From assembly GCF_030265065.1 (NCBI RefSeq), contig NC_080411.1:43658501-43722500 (forward strand): DNA of 64,000 nt. The letters run 5' to 3'. Position numbers and translations under genes: made by a program. Source of the DNA: Corythoichthys intestinalis. Lineage: Eukaryota > Chordata > Actinopteri > Syngnathiformes > Syngnathidae. Within the stretch, counting starts at the first letter, position 1. The number at the start of each line of letters is the position of its first letter. Of this stretch, positions 23,301-32,914 are shown one piece after another. The notes beneath the pieces are model-generated. The model was not told the DNA's origin and did no database searches. It was given only the letters and a program-made list of their open reading frames with translations.

Positions 23301-25632
23301 CCCTTCTCTCTACTTTCGACATATGAAAGTTTTAAAACGGTTTCATCATTTAAAGATAGATTCAAGTCAAGATTTTGCCGATTTAGAAGTATTTTAGATA
23401 AAAAGTTACTTAGGTTCGCTAGGAAGGTTCTCTACAACAGAGCCGTCCTAAAAAGTCTACTGCTTTAAGATGGCGGCTGTCTACTAACGCATTTAGTGCC
23501 ATGCAGTGTTGTTAATTTTACTTTAAAAAAGTAATTAATTACAGTTACAAATTACTTCTCCCAAAAAGTAATTGCGTTAGTAACTCAGTTACCTGAATGT
23601 AAGAGTAATTAGTTACTTGGCAAAGTAACTAGTGATATATATATATTTTTTTTTCTCAAAAAAAAAAAAAAAAAAAAAAACACAGGTCACACAATGTGAA
23701 GCTTAAAGGGTTTGGGGGACAATTGGCCCTAACCCAATTCTTTACCCTCCGCTTAACTAGACACAAGGGTATTGCGATAACTAGCTAGTAACCTTTGCTA
23801 TGTGTGGAAGTCATTTAAAGTTGTGAATCAATCGTTAAAGTTGTTAAAATTTCTCCCGTTATTGCATTAGTTCCCTTCTGTCTACTTTAAACATGTGTAA
23901 GTTTTAAAACTGTTTCATCATTTAAAGATAGATTTAAGTTAAGATTTTGCCGATTTAGGAGCATTTTAGATAAAAAAAAAAAAATACTTAGGTTCGCTAG
24001 GAAGGATCTCTACATCAGGGCCTTCCTGAGAGGTCTACTGCTTTAAGATGGCGGCTGTTTACAAACGCATGTAGTCCTTAAAACATGTTGGCAATGCAGC
24101 AGTGTCTGTCATTTGCATCTAGTTCTATAATATGATATCTACCGTGTCATGTGGGCGTAGTTTGTCGGCTATGGCTGCAGTCAGGTATTATTGGAGCCAC
24201 CTAGCATCGCGGTTGCAACGGCGTCTTCCCCACTCCTGCTCAGCTCTCGTCCCCGTGAGTCCGTTTCTCTCAGACTTTTTTTTATTCAACCAACTTAGTA
24301 ACGCATAGTAACGCACGCCTTTCCCGCCTCAGTAACGGTAACGGCGTTGCCAAGATGAGAAAAGTAATTAATTAGATTACTCATTACTGAAAAAAATAAC
24401 GCCGTTAGTAACGCCGTTATATTGTAACGCCATTATTAACAACACTGATCAGGATAGAATTGCCTTCGTTACACTTTTGGCAAGGCGACTAATACTGCTT
24501 GCGTGGAAATCTCCCATCTCACCGTCCCATACGCTATGGATAAAGTCCATCTTAAATTGTGTCCACTTGGAGAAGATCCGGTGTACGCTGGGGGGCTGCA
24601 GAAACAAATTTTTCGAGCGGTGGACCCCTTTCCTGAAGTATGCTAGGGCCTTGAATTTGCCTCAGATTCCGGATTAATGATACTTCCTTGTTTGTTTGTT
24701 TGTTTTCTTTCTCGTTAGTGATAAGGTATGGGGCCGCCCCTCCCACCGGACCTAAAGTTCATATATGCATGGTTGTGTATTGATTTTTGGTGAGCGCTGT
24801 GGGGGGTTATCAGGAGCTGTTGAACTGCAGAGACATTGCCCTATTATACAGTATTTTATACTGTAAATGACGAGGTGCTGTGTGTTTGTGTATGTGGTTT
24901 TTGTTTTTGGTTCTGCGTGTATGCTTAGACGTCAAGGTCACATAGTGTGTACATTGGATTCCATTGCTGAAGAATGTATGTCAATTTAATTTGTGACTGG
25001 AAAACAATAAAAAGAATTTAAAAAAAAAAAAAAAATTTCAAAAACATATCACCATTAACATTACAGTTGGTTGTCCACATTAAGACAATTACGTTTGTGG
25101 TATTGATTATGAATATTGTACCTGCATATCCACCCAGAAGTAAAAATAATCATTTTTCTTCTCCTTTTAGTGTGTCAAGAACATTGAGGGAGAGGATGTC
25201 AGGCTCTTGCTTGTTGGGGATCCTGCATACCCGCTGCTCGACTGGATGATAAAAGGCTACATAAACTCCCCTTACTTGACCCGGGAGCAGGAATCCTTTA
25301 ATGTGTACTTGAGCTCAGTATGGGCGGGTGTGGAAATGAGCTTTGGTATCCTGAAGTCGAGGTGGAGAGTGCTACTCAAAAGGAGTGACTTTCACTTTAC
25401 ATTCGCACCAGTCATGATCTCTACCTGCTGTGCATTGCACAACTTTTGTCAGCTAGAGCGGGATTTCCCCAACAGCAACTGGTTGGAGGAAATCAATGAC
25501 CCAACTGCAAACTACCCCCAGCCTACCCAGCCAGTGAACTGTCAGTACAATGCTAGTGGCAACAGTGTAAGGGCAGCACTAACCAGATATATGGCCAACC
25601 ACTTCCCCCTTCGAACAGGGCACCTTCATTAA
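14391..25632 (+). CDS. Harbinger (HARBI1-like) DDE transposase, exons 1-3 interrupted by L1 in intron 2
   Basis: This is a DDE nuclease of the PIF/Harbinger superfamily, which cuts and pastes the element together with its Myb-like partner. Exon 1 (14391-14940) starts at the ATG of 'MPPPKTRKLW', carries the helical N-terminus and the first catalytic Asp in 'GVIDGTHIPI', and ends at GTAAGA. Exon 2 begins at 15157, in phase, with 'SCKMPGSAHDANVLRQ' and ends near 15265. Exon 3 (25171-25632) holds 'VGDPAYPLLDW' (second Asp) and 'VEMSFGILKSRW' (catalytic Glu), then a C-terminal tail. A full-length L1 sits in intron 2. A plus-strand ATG frame at 14244 could be an upstream start but is closed by a stop. 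All three catalytic residues are visible, so decay is slight, but the L1 and the lost right end make mobility doubtful. Confidence 0.78.
15676..16584 (+). CDS. L1 ORF1 protein (RNA-binding, coiled coil)
   Basis: About 302 residues from the ATG of 'MTSSRPKTDSSKS'; an in-frame upstream ATG at 15628 gives 16 more residues. The order fits L1 ORF1p: a basic Ser-rich head, a coiled coil of about 90 residues ('LRSEMSLMKGEFKTAV' to 'LEDKCEDMESRMRR'), an RRM-like domain starting 'NNIRLIGIPEGVEG', and a basic C-terminal domain with 'KRISIFPDYTSSVAKQR'. In L1 elements this trimer coats the element RNA and assists target-primed reverse transcription. The frame is open with no visible damage. Confidence 0.85.
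   Translation: MTSSRPKTDSSKSSRGKPGLPIDAAILGPVDSTYAELLQSTIGALKMDLFDKIDSLSTNLRSEMSLMKGEFKTAVAGMHQKLEAQGATLAKLEQHATDNDARIMELEASVGSMLIKITHLEDKCEDMESRMRRNNIRLIGIPEGVEGPRPAEFMAKLLQELLGLAERPLLDRAHPILRDKPRDGGPPRPVVIRVHLLHVRNEILRKSSEVSPIVYKGKRISIFPDYTSSVAKQRAGFGAVKQRLRACPGVKFGLVYPAVLRVTLPDNTMYKFDDPGLAADFVNKHFKGREAANGGGLILDPR
17464..18241 (+). mobile_element. Solo LTR (fossil), 778 bp, 5-bp duplication GGTGG
   Basis: It begins TGTGACGGAG and ends CCCGCCACA (TG...CA), flanked by GGTGG at 17459-17463 and 18242-18246. A TATA-like ATATAAGG near 17978 and an AATAAA near 18174 fit LTR promoter and polyadenylation parts. Gypsy-like or ERV-like by layout; family not resolved. It inserted between the two L1 ORFs, so it is younger than the L1. 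Confidence 0.75.
20366..21306. mobile_element. hAT-type MITE, TIR CAGTGTTGTTAAT, 941 bp, 8-bp duplication
   Basis: Termini CAGTGTTGTTAAT and ATTAACAACACTG are perfectly inverted, with duplication GTCAGGAC at 20358-20365 and 21307-21314. It has AT-rich subterminal repeats (AAGTAATTAATTA) and no transposase. Nearly identical to 23504-24447. Confidence 0.88.
22970..24447. mobile_element. Head-to-tail composite of the same hAT-type MITE, outer 8-bp duplication
   Basis: A partial, diverged copy (22970-23503, left terminus only) is joined directly to a complete copy (23504-24447). ATCAGGAT occurs at 22962-22969 and 24448-24455, that is, at the left end of the partial copy and the right end of the complete copy. 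There is no duplication around the inner copy. Confidence 0.85.
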
Positions 25633-25768
25633 ATGGTTATGTAGAATAAAACATAACTCAAAGTGTAAATACCATGTTTAATGAAAATTAAAAAAGAAAA
25701 CTTTCACTAAAAAAGTGTCAGTGTGCAATAAAAGGACCACTGTGCAATTCTCAAGTCAACTGTTCATA

Positions 25769-25958
25769 GTGCCGAAGTCATGCCCCTTTCGGTGGAGCTC
25801 ATGGTACCTTAGATTGGAATTAATATGAATGAGGAGAGCATACTATCTTTTGGTTAATGTCAAATTTCAAACAGGACCTAAAGATCATATCATTATTCAC
25901 TGCCTACCGATGTAAGGTTCCATGAGCTCCATTGGAAGGGACGTGACTTTGGCACAAT
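25769..25958. repeat. Inverted repeat (hairpin) between the two convergent Harbinger genes
   Basis: Arms of about 42-44 bp (25769-25812 and 25915-25958) share GGAGCTCATGG and flank a loop of about 100 bp. It could be a small palindromic MITE or a shared 3'-end structure of the convergent genes. The rest of 25633-26398 shows nothing else. Confidence 0.55.
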
Positions 25959-26398
25959 CGATACTAAATTATTTTTTAAGTAGCAACAAACTTTTTATTG
26001 TTTTGTTTAAAGGTTCCACACTTTAAAAAAGACCTAACACAAGGCAGCACAATTTGTCTGCTAACATGTTTCTCTTACAAGAATAAATAAAAAAGGTTTA
26101 TGTCTTAAAAAGCAGACATATTTCAAGTAAACATAGGTTTGTTCAACTAACTAACATTTCTGAACAGCCTTTCTTGTAAAGAAAAAATATTAACTTGTTT
26201 GAGCTTTCTTGTTGAAGTGGACTCAGACTACCCTGAAATCATGTCTTTAAAAGGCGACATTTTTTGAAGTAAACATAAGTTTTTTCACAATATATTTACA
26301 TAATTAAAACGTTTAACATTTATTTCGAAAACAAAAATATTGACCCGTTTTGAACTTTCTTGGGGAAATTCGCTCATTTGTCATCTTAACTGTAGTGA

Positions 26399-27602
26399 TT
26401 AATCAAGGTCTTGTAGGGTGTATTCTGAGTCATCTGGCCGTGGATTGAAATGTTGGGGCTGTGAGTATGGGTGTGTGGGCTGTGAGTATGGGTGTGTGGA
26501 CTGTGGATAAGGATGCTGGGGTGTTGCATATGGTGGCGGTGAGTATGAGTGAGTATGAGGATGCTGAAATTGTGCATGTGAGGGTGCCTGTGAGGAATGT
26601 GGGAGGATAGCCCGAAGACCGTCAAACAGATGCCCCAAGAGTCGCTCATTAGAGCGTGAACTTTCTTCAAGGAATTTCGAGAGCATTCTCTCTTCCTGCC
26701 GATGACTTTCCACCCGCTGTTGCTCGTACCACTGATTTTGAGATGCTTGCATGCTCTCCATAAAGGCCTGTTGATGAGCAGACCAAGTGAGCAAGGCTCT
26801 CTCATAGCTAGATGTGGTCTTTGATTGGGTTTCTGTAAAAGAGAGTTTGAGCATTTCAGTTGTGTTTTTCGGCTATTAATTAAGGATTTCAACACAAACA
26901 ACACAAAGTCCTAGCAGAGTTCTTTAGCACAAACAGCCAAAAGTGCCAGTATGTGAACCATTTAACCATGCTCTGTAACTGATTACTGTGAATATAACTT
27001 ACTCTTTTTTACAGCCCGTGGCACAGTCGAATCGCTGGTCTGGGAGGTGCTGTCCTCACTAGCCTCTGTATTCTCCTCAGCCCACTCCATGCTGTTGTGT
27101 ACGTTGTCTAGAGAATGTTGTGTGGAAAAATATTAAATAATAAAAGCTGACGAGGCCGTTGTGATACAAGAAAGACAGTACACATTATACTTAAACATAA
27201 CAGGCAGCTGTAGCGCTTAATGGATAAATAACATAAGTTTATCTGACTGGTTTAGCTAACAACATAACGATGGTTAGTGAGGCTGCGTTGAGAGCTACAC
27301 TTACCAGATATGCAAACATTAGTTTCAGCGTCCGGAGCAGCGTTCAGAGAAGAACTGTCCCCATCACACAGTTCCTCCTCAAAACCCACGTCAACGCCGT
27401 GGACATCGACGTTGGCCAGTGGTCGTCCTCCCATCACTTCGTCCATCGTCTCGAAGTACGGAAAGTTTGTGGGGTCGTATCCACTTCTGTTGTTTTGCTC
27501 CTTTGCCTTGTGGTAGCCGGTTTTCAGCGTTTTCCACCGGTTTCTTATTTGGTCAACGCTCCGGTCTATTCCGGCTTCCTGTAGCTTCTCGTGAACTTTT
27601 TT
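26399..27602 (-). pseudogene. Harbinger Myb/SANT-like protein, missing its N-terminal exon start
   Basis: The minus-strand exons read: 27602-27291, a trihelix-type SANT/Myb-like DNA-binding region ('KKVHEKLQEAGIDRSVDQIR', 'NRWKTLKTG'); about 27108-27012, an acidic Ser-rich linker; and about 26833-26399, a coiled region ('QASQNQWYEQQRVESHRQEE') followed by a His/Pro/Tyr/Ser-rich low-complexity tail with repeated 'HPYSQPT'. This partner protein brings Harbinger transposase to the element ends. Its first residues are not here; matching sequence lies inverted at 13964-14051. It is convergent with the transposase. Confidence 0.75.
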
Positions 27603-27702
27603 AAATAGAAAAATGATGCAGAAATTGGGCTTACAGTTTCAGTCAAGTCACACACCAAAGAAATTGATCATTCTGAAGAAACCCCAACAGGTCGCAAACG
27701 CA

Positions 27703-27784
27703 CTACGAGGACAGGATTCAAACCCATGGGTGTAGAACACAACAGATTAGCAGTCCAACACCGTAACCACTCGGTCACCTCATC
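27703..27784 (-). tRNA. tRNA-Ser(GCT)-like, array remnant after Harbinger
   Basis: 82 nt, anticodon GCT, T loop TTTGAAT; the first acceptor pair is lost. Array sequence resumes at about 27603. Confidence 0.5.
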
Positions 27785-27886
27785 GCATTTCCTCACTCAC
27801 CATCAGGTCAAAGGCAGTGACCTACTGCCCTTGTATCCATAGGTTTCACTGAAATTAGTGTTGTTCCTCGATCTGTACTGGTAGGA

Positions 27887-27924
27887 GGGGAATTAGCTCA
27901 AGTGGTAGAGTGCCTGCTGGGCGT
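27887..27924 (+). pseudogene. tRNA-Ala 5' half, split by a 5-kb insertion
   Basis: It begins GGGGAATTAGCTCAAGTGG and runs to GGGCGT (27919-27924). The 3' half resumes at 32915. The two halves minus one 6-bp repeat give 73 nt, the normal length. Confidence 0.75.
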
Positions 27925-28084
27925 AGGATGGGGCCCAATCTTTGAGCTTCCCCGCGCGCGCCGGAGCAGCGGAAAAGCCGCGCGGTGGCCCGTGTTTCCC
28001 CGCGGCGGGGGACGCCAGGGGGATTTTTCGGCGCGTCGGGTTTCGCGGATCGGTCGTAACGTGCGGGCTGCGTCAAACCCGCGG

Positions 28085-28203
28085 AGAGGAGTCTGGCTGC
28101 AGCCCGCCTCTCTCAGTACCCTGCGCCGCTCTTCTCAGTACCCATCCCGCAGACAGGAAATGACGCAACACCGCAGCTCTCAGTCCCCTCAGACCGGAAA
28201 TGT
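28085..28203 (+). repeat. Left arm of GC-rich inverted repeat
   Basis: It shares CTGGCTGCAGCCCGCC, CAGTACCCTGCGCCGCTC and CATCCCGCAGACAGGAA with the reverse complement of 32289-32399, with one 9-bp insertion. It contains ETS-type GGAA sites (CAGGAAATGACG, ACCGGAAATG), as seen in bidirectional promoters. Confidence 0.8.
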
Positions 28204-28772
28204 CGTCAACCCTTGCGACGAAAACAAGTTACGTTATTTCACCTCTCGCGAAAAAAACACGGTAAGTGGCCGCACTGAAAAAAAGTTTTTAAAAGCGTTT
28301 TAAAATGTTAAATAGTTAAACAAGACTTGCGGTGAAAATATGAAGTGTTTATTCTGAGTTGAAAAGACCGTACTTATATCTAGTATTCTTAATGTAATTT
28401 AAATAATGTCTTCCTTTACTAACTGCATGTGACTTTGCTCTACTTATATTGTTTAATACGTACTGATGAATTCAGCAGCGAATTCGCTAATGCTGCTAAT
28501 GCTTTTTACATTTTTTTTTCACAATGAACAGTCTTCTTTGTGTAGTTTTCATTATATTGCACTCTTATTTTTCATTATGTACATGCCTGCAATTCGCAGC
28601 TCGCTGTTTTTGTTGTTGTATGGTATTGTTGTTTTGCCTTCATTTGTTTTGTCTGGTCCTTTGTAGTTTGAATGTTGTCACATGATCCAAATAGGACAAG
28701 GTTGTAATTTTTTCTTGATATTGTTACTCTGCTTAGCTATATATTTTTTCATTATTTTGTTTTTTTTTTTAC

Positions 28773-31440
28773 TAGCTGCAAGATCACCACCCCATTGGGA
28801 AGAAACTAAATCACGACCCCCAAATGGTAGTCTTCCCATGCAGATACAGGGATGTCACACAGATCCAAATGGAAGTAAGTAGCATAAATATTAATGTACT
28901 TTAGATTTTGGACTGTGCTGAATACTTTTTTTTTGATAGACATCGAACACTGTAAAACCCACTGTGCAGACAGGACCAATGGTGACAATATAAGACCATG
29001 CCGAGCTTCATGGACGGTTCAAACTCATCCTGCCCAGGAACGGCTGGTATGTTTTATGTCTGAGACAAATGTTGTGCTCAGTGGAAATCTGGATAGGCTT
29101 ATTATTCCTTATATTAGTTAACAATTGGACATAATTGATTATTTACTCTTTGTCAATCAACATTCTCATTAGCTTATGCAAATCTTGAATATAAAGAGGC
29201 CAGAAATGGTGTTGATTGTCTAAAAAAAGAAAGTTTGATTGACACGTGCTGACTTTTGGAACGTTGGCCTGAACAATGAAATGGAATCAACTTAGAATTT
29301 TGAGGATTTAGTTTCTCTAAAGAACATAATGTCACTTGTACAATTAAGTAAAATGTAACTTTTTGTTTTTGTTTTTTTGCAGATATGAAATGCATATTTA
29401 TAACTTGTCTAACAAGTAGCTCATTCAAAGGTATAAAAAAGTATTTTTTTGGCGTGTGTAGGGTATTATTTTAACTATGTAGCCTACAGAATGCTTGTAT
29501 GGGCTCATGTAGGTGTCTGCGTACGTTTGTATTTATATAACATATGTCCGTGTGTATAGATTATGTATTTTTCAGGGAAGGACCATATTTGTGGCTGACC
29601 CCTATGTTGTTGCAACATGGTGAAAGCCTACAGGATGTGACCCACACATGCATCTGCCTGTAAGGCTGATTAGTAACAACTACAACTTGGAGCATTGGTT
29701 CATTTTCAAAGAACAGTCAAATCATAACAAATTAAATGATCCAAATTCCAATTATTTGTGGGAAGAAAAACAGATCCAATCTTGAGATCAGAGAACTATT
29801 GTTATCTCTAATGAAATTCAGTAACCATTCATATTGGCATGGCGTTTCCATGATGATCCAGAATAGCCTTGTTTGGTTTTGAAGGTATGTTCCAGTCGAT
29901 CCTTTTATTTTGCCCCTTCAATTAAAGCAGAATTGCACTCCAGATGATTCATCCAATCATTTGAAGCAAAATTCTAAAATGCCACTCTAAAATTGCGAAT
30001 GTTTTGTTTCAAGGGCATTGGCCCGGTCTCAACATTGGTAGGGACGAATATAATGCAAATAAGGTTGCTCAAAAGTTGGTGGGGACAACTTTAGCATCCT
30101 GAAAAGTTGGTCGTGTTATGTCCCTACCGTCCCTATGCAAACCTACGCCCTTGTTTTGTTTGCATGAATCATTTAAACCTGACTGGTTGGTGTTCTTATG
30201 CATGGAAACACGTTTGTAATTGTTTAACTACTGTATTTAATATAAACCTATATTTTCAATTGCAGAAAACGTTGACAGTCAATCAACAGGGGGACATGGA
30301 AAGAGAGGATTGGAAGTGAAATAGAGGTATTTGTAAAAGTGTGTATTCATTGATTCAAAACTTGAAGGAAGTGACTCGGTTAAATTCTTACGTTAGGGTT
30401 TTTCGGGACAGCCATAGGGGAAGGACTGTGGCATCTTCATGTTGGTAGGTGAGTTTAACTGTCCAATTTTGTCCTCTGTTATATTTGTATTCATTTATCC
30501 ATTTGTAGTATGCTCTTTGCACTGTTCTGGATGCTCTCTTTGAGTTTAACCATTGTAAAATGAAGTTCACCGAATCATTCAAATTGGGCTACAAAATATC
30601 CTTGTCGTTATTCTTTATTTACACTTGTTTTTAATTTTTGTTAGACTGATATGCCAACTCTGAGGAAGTGGTGGTGTATATTGCTAGTGGACAATTTCAA
30701 ACTTGGGTGCATGGTAAGTCTTTGAAACTGTTGATATGGCATTCATAGGAAAGTAGGTGCACAGCACCTTAATTCTTTGTTGGAAAATGTGGAATACTTA
30801 TTTTTGTATTTTTTCAACTTAGGTGAGCCACAGGAAAGAGTTTGCCCATTGGACAGATAAGGCAAAAGCATTACTGCAGGGTGAAGTGCCACCAGTCTAT
30901 CAGCTACAGAAGTGAAATTTGAATATAATTGCTGAGGTCAGCTTTTAAAGACTTTTTAGTGTCCATTACTCTGACGCACTTTTGAACATGTCCCCCTTTA
31001 TTCACTGATTTTTTTTTAGGAAGAGGTGCAACCACAGCTCCTTCAAGTTAGTGGTGGCCCACTCCAAAAAGATATGGCGGGAAAAAATGGTAAGATTGTT
31101 TATATATCTAGTTTAATGCAATGCCTGAAAAGAAAAATCAAGTATAAAATTAACAAAGCATCATTTTTATTATGTAATATTCAAATAGCTGTTTTCTTTC
31201 TCTTTTCCAATGAACAGTTTTGGTAAAAGGATTGTGCAAGACAGCACAAAAGCCTCGGACAGGGCGGGGGGGGGGGGGGGGGGGTCAATGCAGTAGGAGT
31301 TCCCAAGCATCCTGCAGATGGAAGAGGATGAGCACGAACTACAATGTCTTGGAGCCATTCAAGTTCTGTTTCAACCATCTGGAAGATGGATTTACCTTTT
31401 TTGAGGAGATTGTTGACCAAAGAAAATATCTGGTATTCTC
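28773..31440 (+). other. Exon-like pieces of an unrecognised gene inside the 5-kb insertion
   Basis: Several short open pieces are bordered by splice-like sites. An exon near 30646-30713 reads 'MPTLRKWWCILLVDNFKLGC' and ends in GGTAAGT. The next (30824-30912) reads 'VSHRKEFAHWTDKAKALLQG' then 'EVPPVYQLQK'. Another near 31020-31089 ends in GGTAAGA. Their order and phases suggest a spliced protein with a Trp/Lys-rich region, but stops follow two of them and no family is recognised. It may be a decayed transposon gene or a captured host gene. Confidence 0.25.
30010..30153. mobile_element. 144-bp hAT-type MITE, CAAGGGC termini, perfect 8-bp duplication
   Basis: Termini CAAGGGCATTGG and CCTACGCCCTTG are inverted, flanked by TTTTGTTT at 30002-30009 and 30154-30161. 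Same family as 5334-5872 and 51635-55249. Confidence 0.85.
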
Positions 31441-31523
31441 TCAATAATAATAAAAAAATAATAAAAATAAAGTTTACCATATTAGAACTGGTTGTATTGA
31501 GTTCATTTTTCTACACTTATAAA

Positions 31524-31660
31524 TTAGTTGTTTTTTTTCTTTTATCCCAGATGTTAGTTGTAGGTAGTTTTAATTACCTGTGATGAAGGCTTGCCGAAAA
31601 ATGTCAGGTAATTAAAACAACCTACAACTATTGTCTGGGATAAAAGAAAAGAACAACTAA
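31524..31660. repeat. Near-perfect hairpin, arms of about 57 bp, loop 24 nt
   Basis: Left arm 31524-31580 (TTAGTTG...TTAATTACCTG) pairs with 31605-31660 (CAGGTAATTAA...CAACTAA) with few mismatches. Probably a fold-back MITE. Confidence 0.8.
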
Positions 31661-32288
31661 CACATGACAACTATTTTGTCATTTCTGTTTGAAATAAAGG
31701 TGCCTTTCCTGGAGCAGAAAGTTTAATATAGTTTCTGAATTAGTTAATTAGGATCTTCACCCACATGAATGAATTTAAGTAGCAAAATGAAAGACAAAAT
31801 TGGTTTGGTTGCAACATTGAGAGAATATTACGTTTTTGATACATTAAATTGTAATGAAGCTATATTATGTGTCCGTTCATAAAAATGTAAGGATGACAGC
31901 AATTTCTAATAATTCTCAATTGGAGTATATTTTACAATTGACAAACTAAAGTACACACTGTGATAGGTCACATGCGATCTCTCAGTCACCAATTAAACCT
32001 TTATTGCAGTAGTGTGTATTTTAATTTTGATGTACTGTAACCGTGTTTTTCATTTTGGTAAAATCAGCAGGCTTTAACAAACTGACCGCGCTTAAAGAGT
32101 TAATCTCCCGATTTCACCAAATCAATTTAAGGAGCATGGAAATAAATTATTATTTAAATAATAATGAGTGATGCTGAAACCGAACATAAAAGACGTGCGA
32201 AAAGGAAAGTAAACTAGTATTTACGTTCGAATGGACGCTAACTATTACGATAAAACCGGAAGCTCGGAGCTCGAGCGCTGTTTCATGT

Positions 32289-32399
32289 TGTCATTTCCGG
32301 TCTGAGAGCTGCGATATTGCGTCACTTCCTGTCTGCGGGATGGGTACTGAGACGAGCGGCGCAGGGTACTGAGAGAGGCGGGCTGCAGCCAGACTCTCT
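32289..32399 (-). repeat. Right arm of GC-rich inverted repeat
   Basis: Reverse complement partner of 28085-28203, about 4.1 kb away. It also keeps the ETS-like GGAA motifs. Confidence 0.8.
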
Positions 32400-32754
32400 T
32401 GGAGACATCATCCGCTCCACATTAGTTACGTAGCGTGTTTAAACCGTCCTTATTTGATATAACTACAGGGACACTAGAGAGTTAGAAGAGCCAAGAGCGG
32501 CGGAACACGAAGCACGAACTCTATTCACGAGCTACGAGACTGAACGAGTTCATTAATGAGTAAAACAGCAACCATTGCACATTTATTTGTTAACAGAGAA
32601 AGATATTTTCAAACTTACCATTCACTAAAGCAGCCGTCCTGTTAACTTGCAATGAAGAAAAGGAGTCGTCCCGATAACTTGCAATGAAGAATGAAGCGAC
32701 GTCACGGCGGCAGTGACGCATATTCCCACCGGCCCGTGTCGTGTTTTGCGCGTG

Positions 32755-32880
32755 CGCGAGAGGTCTGCGGTGATTGGCTTATTTCTTCCCTAACTTTCCG
32801 CGAGCTCTGCGGTGATTGGCTTATTTCTTCCCTAACTTTCCCTGAGCTCAGCGCCGATTGGCTCATTTTGCCCTAACTTC
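32755..32880 (+). repeat. Minisatellite of about 42 bp x 3 with inverted CCAAT boxes
   Basis: Three units contain GATTGGCTTATTTC or GATTGGCTCATTTT followed by CCCTAACTT, each giving one ATTGG. It lies close to the right end of the 5-kb insertion, after a CpG-rich stretch. Confidence 0.7.
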
Positions 32881-32914
32881 TCCCTAATTTTGCTCTAACA
32901 TCAGAGTGCAGCAG

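Larger units (their letters stand above)
18414..24677 (+). pseudogene. L1 ORF2: endonuclease and reverse transcriptase, disrupted by two transposon insertions
   Basis: The AP-type endonuclease is at the N-terminus ('LTWNCRGINN', 'VFLQETHLK', 'LILGGDFNCW', 'ISDHSPLV'). The reverse transcriptase follows, with 'SSGKSPGPDGFPIEFY', 'YRPISLLNVDYKILA', 'SLDAEKAFDRVEW', 'STRQGCPLSP' and the catalytic 'YADDLLLY' (about 21485). A C-terminal region with Cys/His residues ('CARCNSSPANHAHMFWSC') runs to 22969 and resumes at 24456-24677. The frame is broken by a hAT-type insertion at 20366-21306, a composite of the same family at 22970-24447, and one frame change near 22050. Removing each insertion with one duplication copy restores the reading frame at both sites. 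Confidence 0.85.
15514..25030 (+). mobile_element. Full-length L1-type LINE with 14-bp target duplication
   Basis: The direct repeat AAAAATTTCAAAAA flanks it (15500-15513 and 25031-25044). The 3' end has AATAAAA and a poly(A) tail. ORF1 (15676-16584) and ORF2 (18414-24677) are in order on the plus strand. The 9.5-kb span includes three later insertions: a solo LTR between the ORFs and two hAT-type insertions in ORF2. It lies within intron 2 of the Harbinger transposase. Confidence 0.88.
14052..27602 (+). mobile_element. PIF/Harbinger transposon, split by an L1 insertion
   Basis: It is a two-gene Harbinger: a transposase on the plus strand (14391-25632, three exons) and a convergent Myb/SANT-like gene on the minus strand (26399-27602). 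The left terminus at 14052 matches the terminus at 13677. The right terminus is missing: sequence changes directly from the Myb-like gene to tRNA-array DNA at about 27603. Subtracting the L1 leaves about 4 kb. Confidence 0.8.
27925..32914. mobile_element. Unclassified 5-kb insertion in a tRNA-Ala gene, 6-bp target duplication
   Basis: GGGCGT flanks the insert (27919-27924 and 32915-32920). I see no terminal inverted repeat and no poly(A) tail. The left end is very GC- and CpG-rich. Inverted arms of about 110-118 bp lie inside (28085-28203 and 32289-32399). Between them are short exon-like open pieces with good splice sites, a small MITE (30010-30153) and a hairpin (31524-31660). It matches no element class I know. 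Confidence 0.65.

Noticed and set aside
27902-28303. GC-rich ORFs at the left end of the 5-kb insertion
   Set aside because: They arise from CpG-rich sequence with few stops; overlapping frames are equally open and no motif is seen.
31266-31290. Poly-G run (and poly-C run at 55100-55119) as G-quadruplex elements
   Set aside because: Simple homopolymers, prone to assembly error, with no surrounding G-tract pattern.
27925-32914. Polinton interpretation based on the 6-bp duplication
   Set aside because: No AG...CT inverted termini and no capsid, polymerase or integrase sequence; 5 kb is too short.
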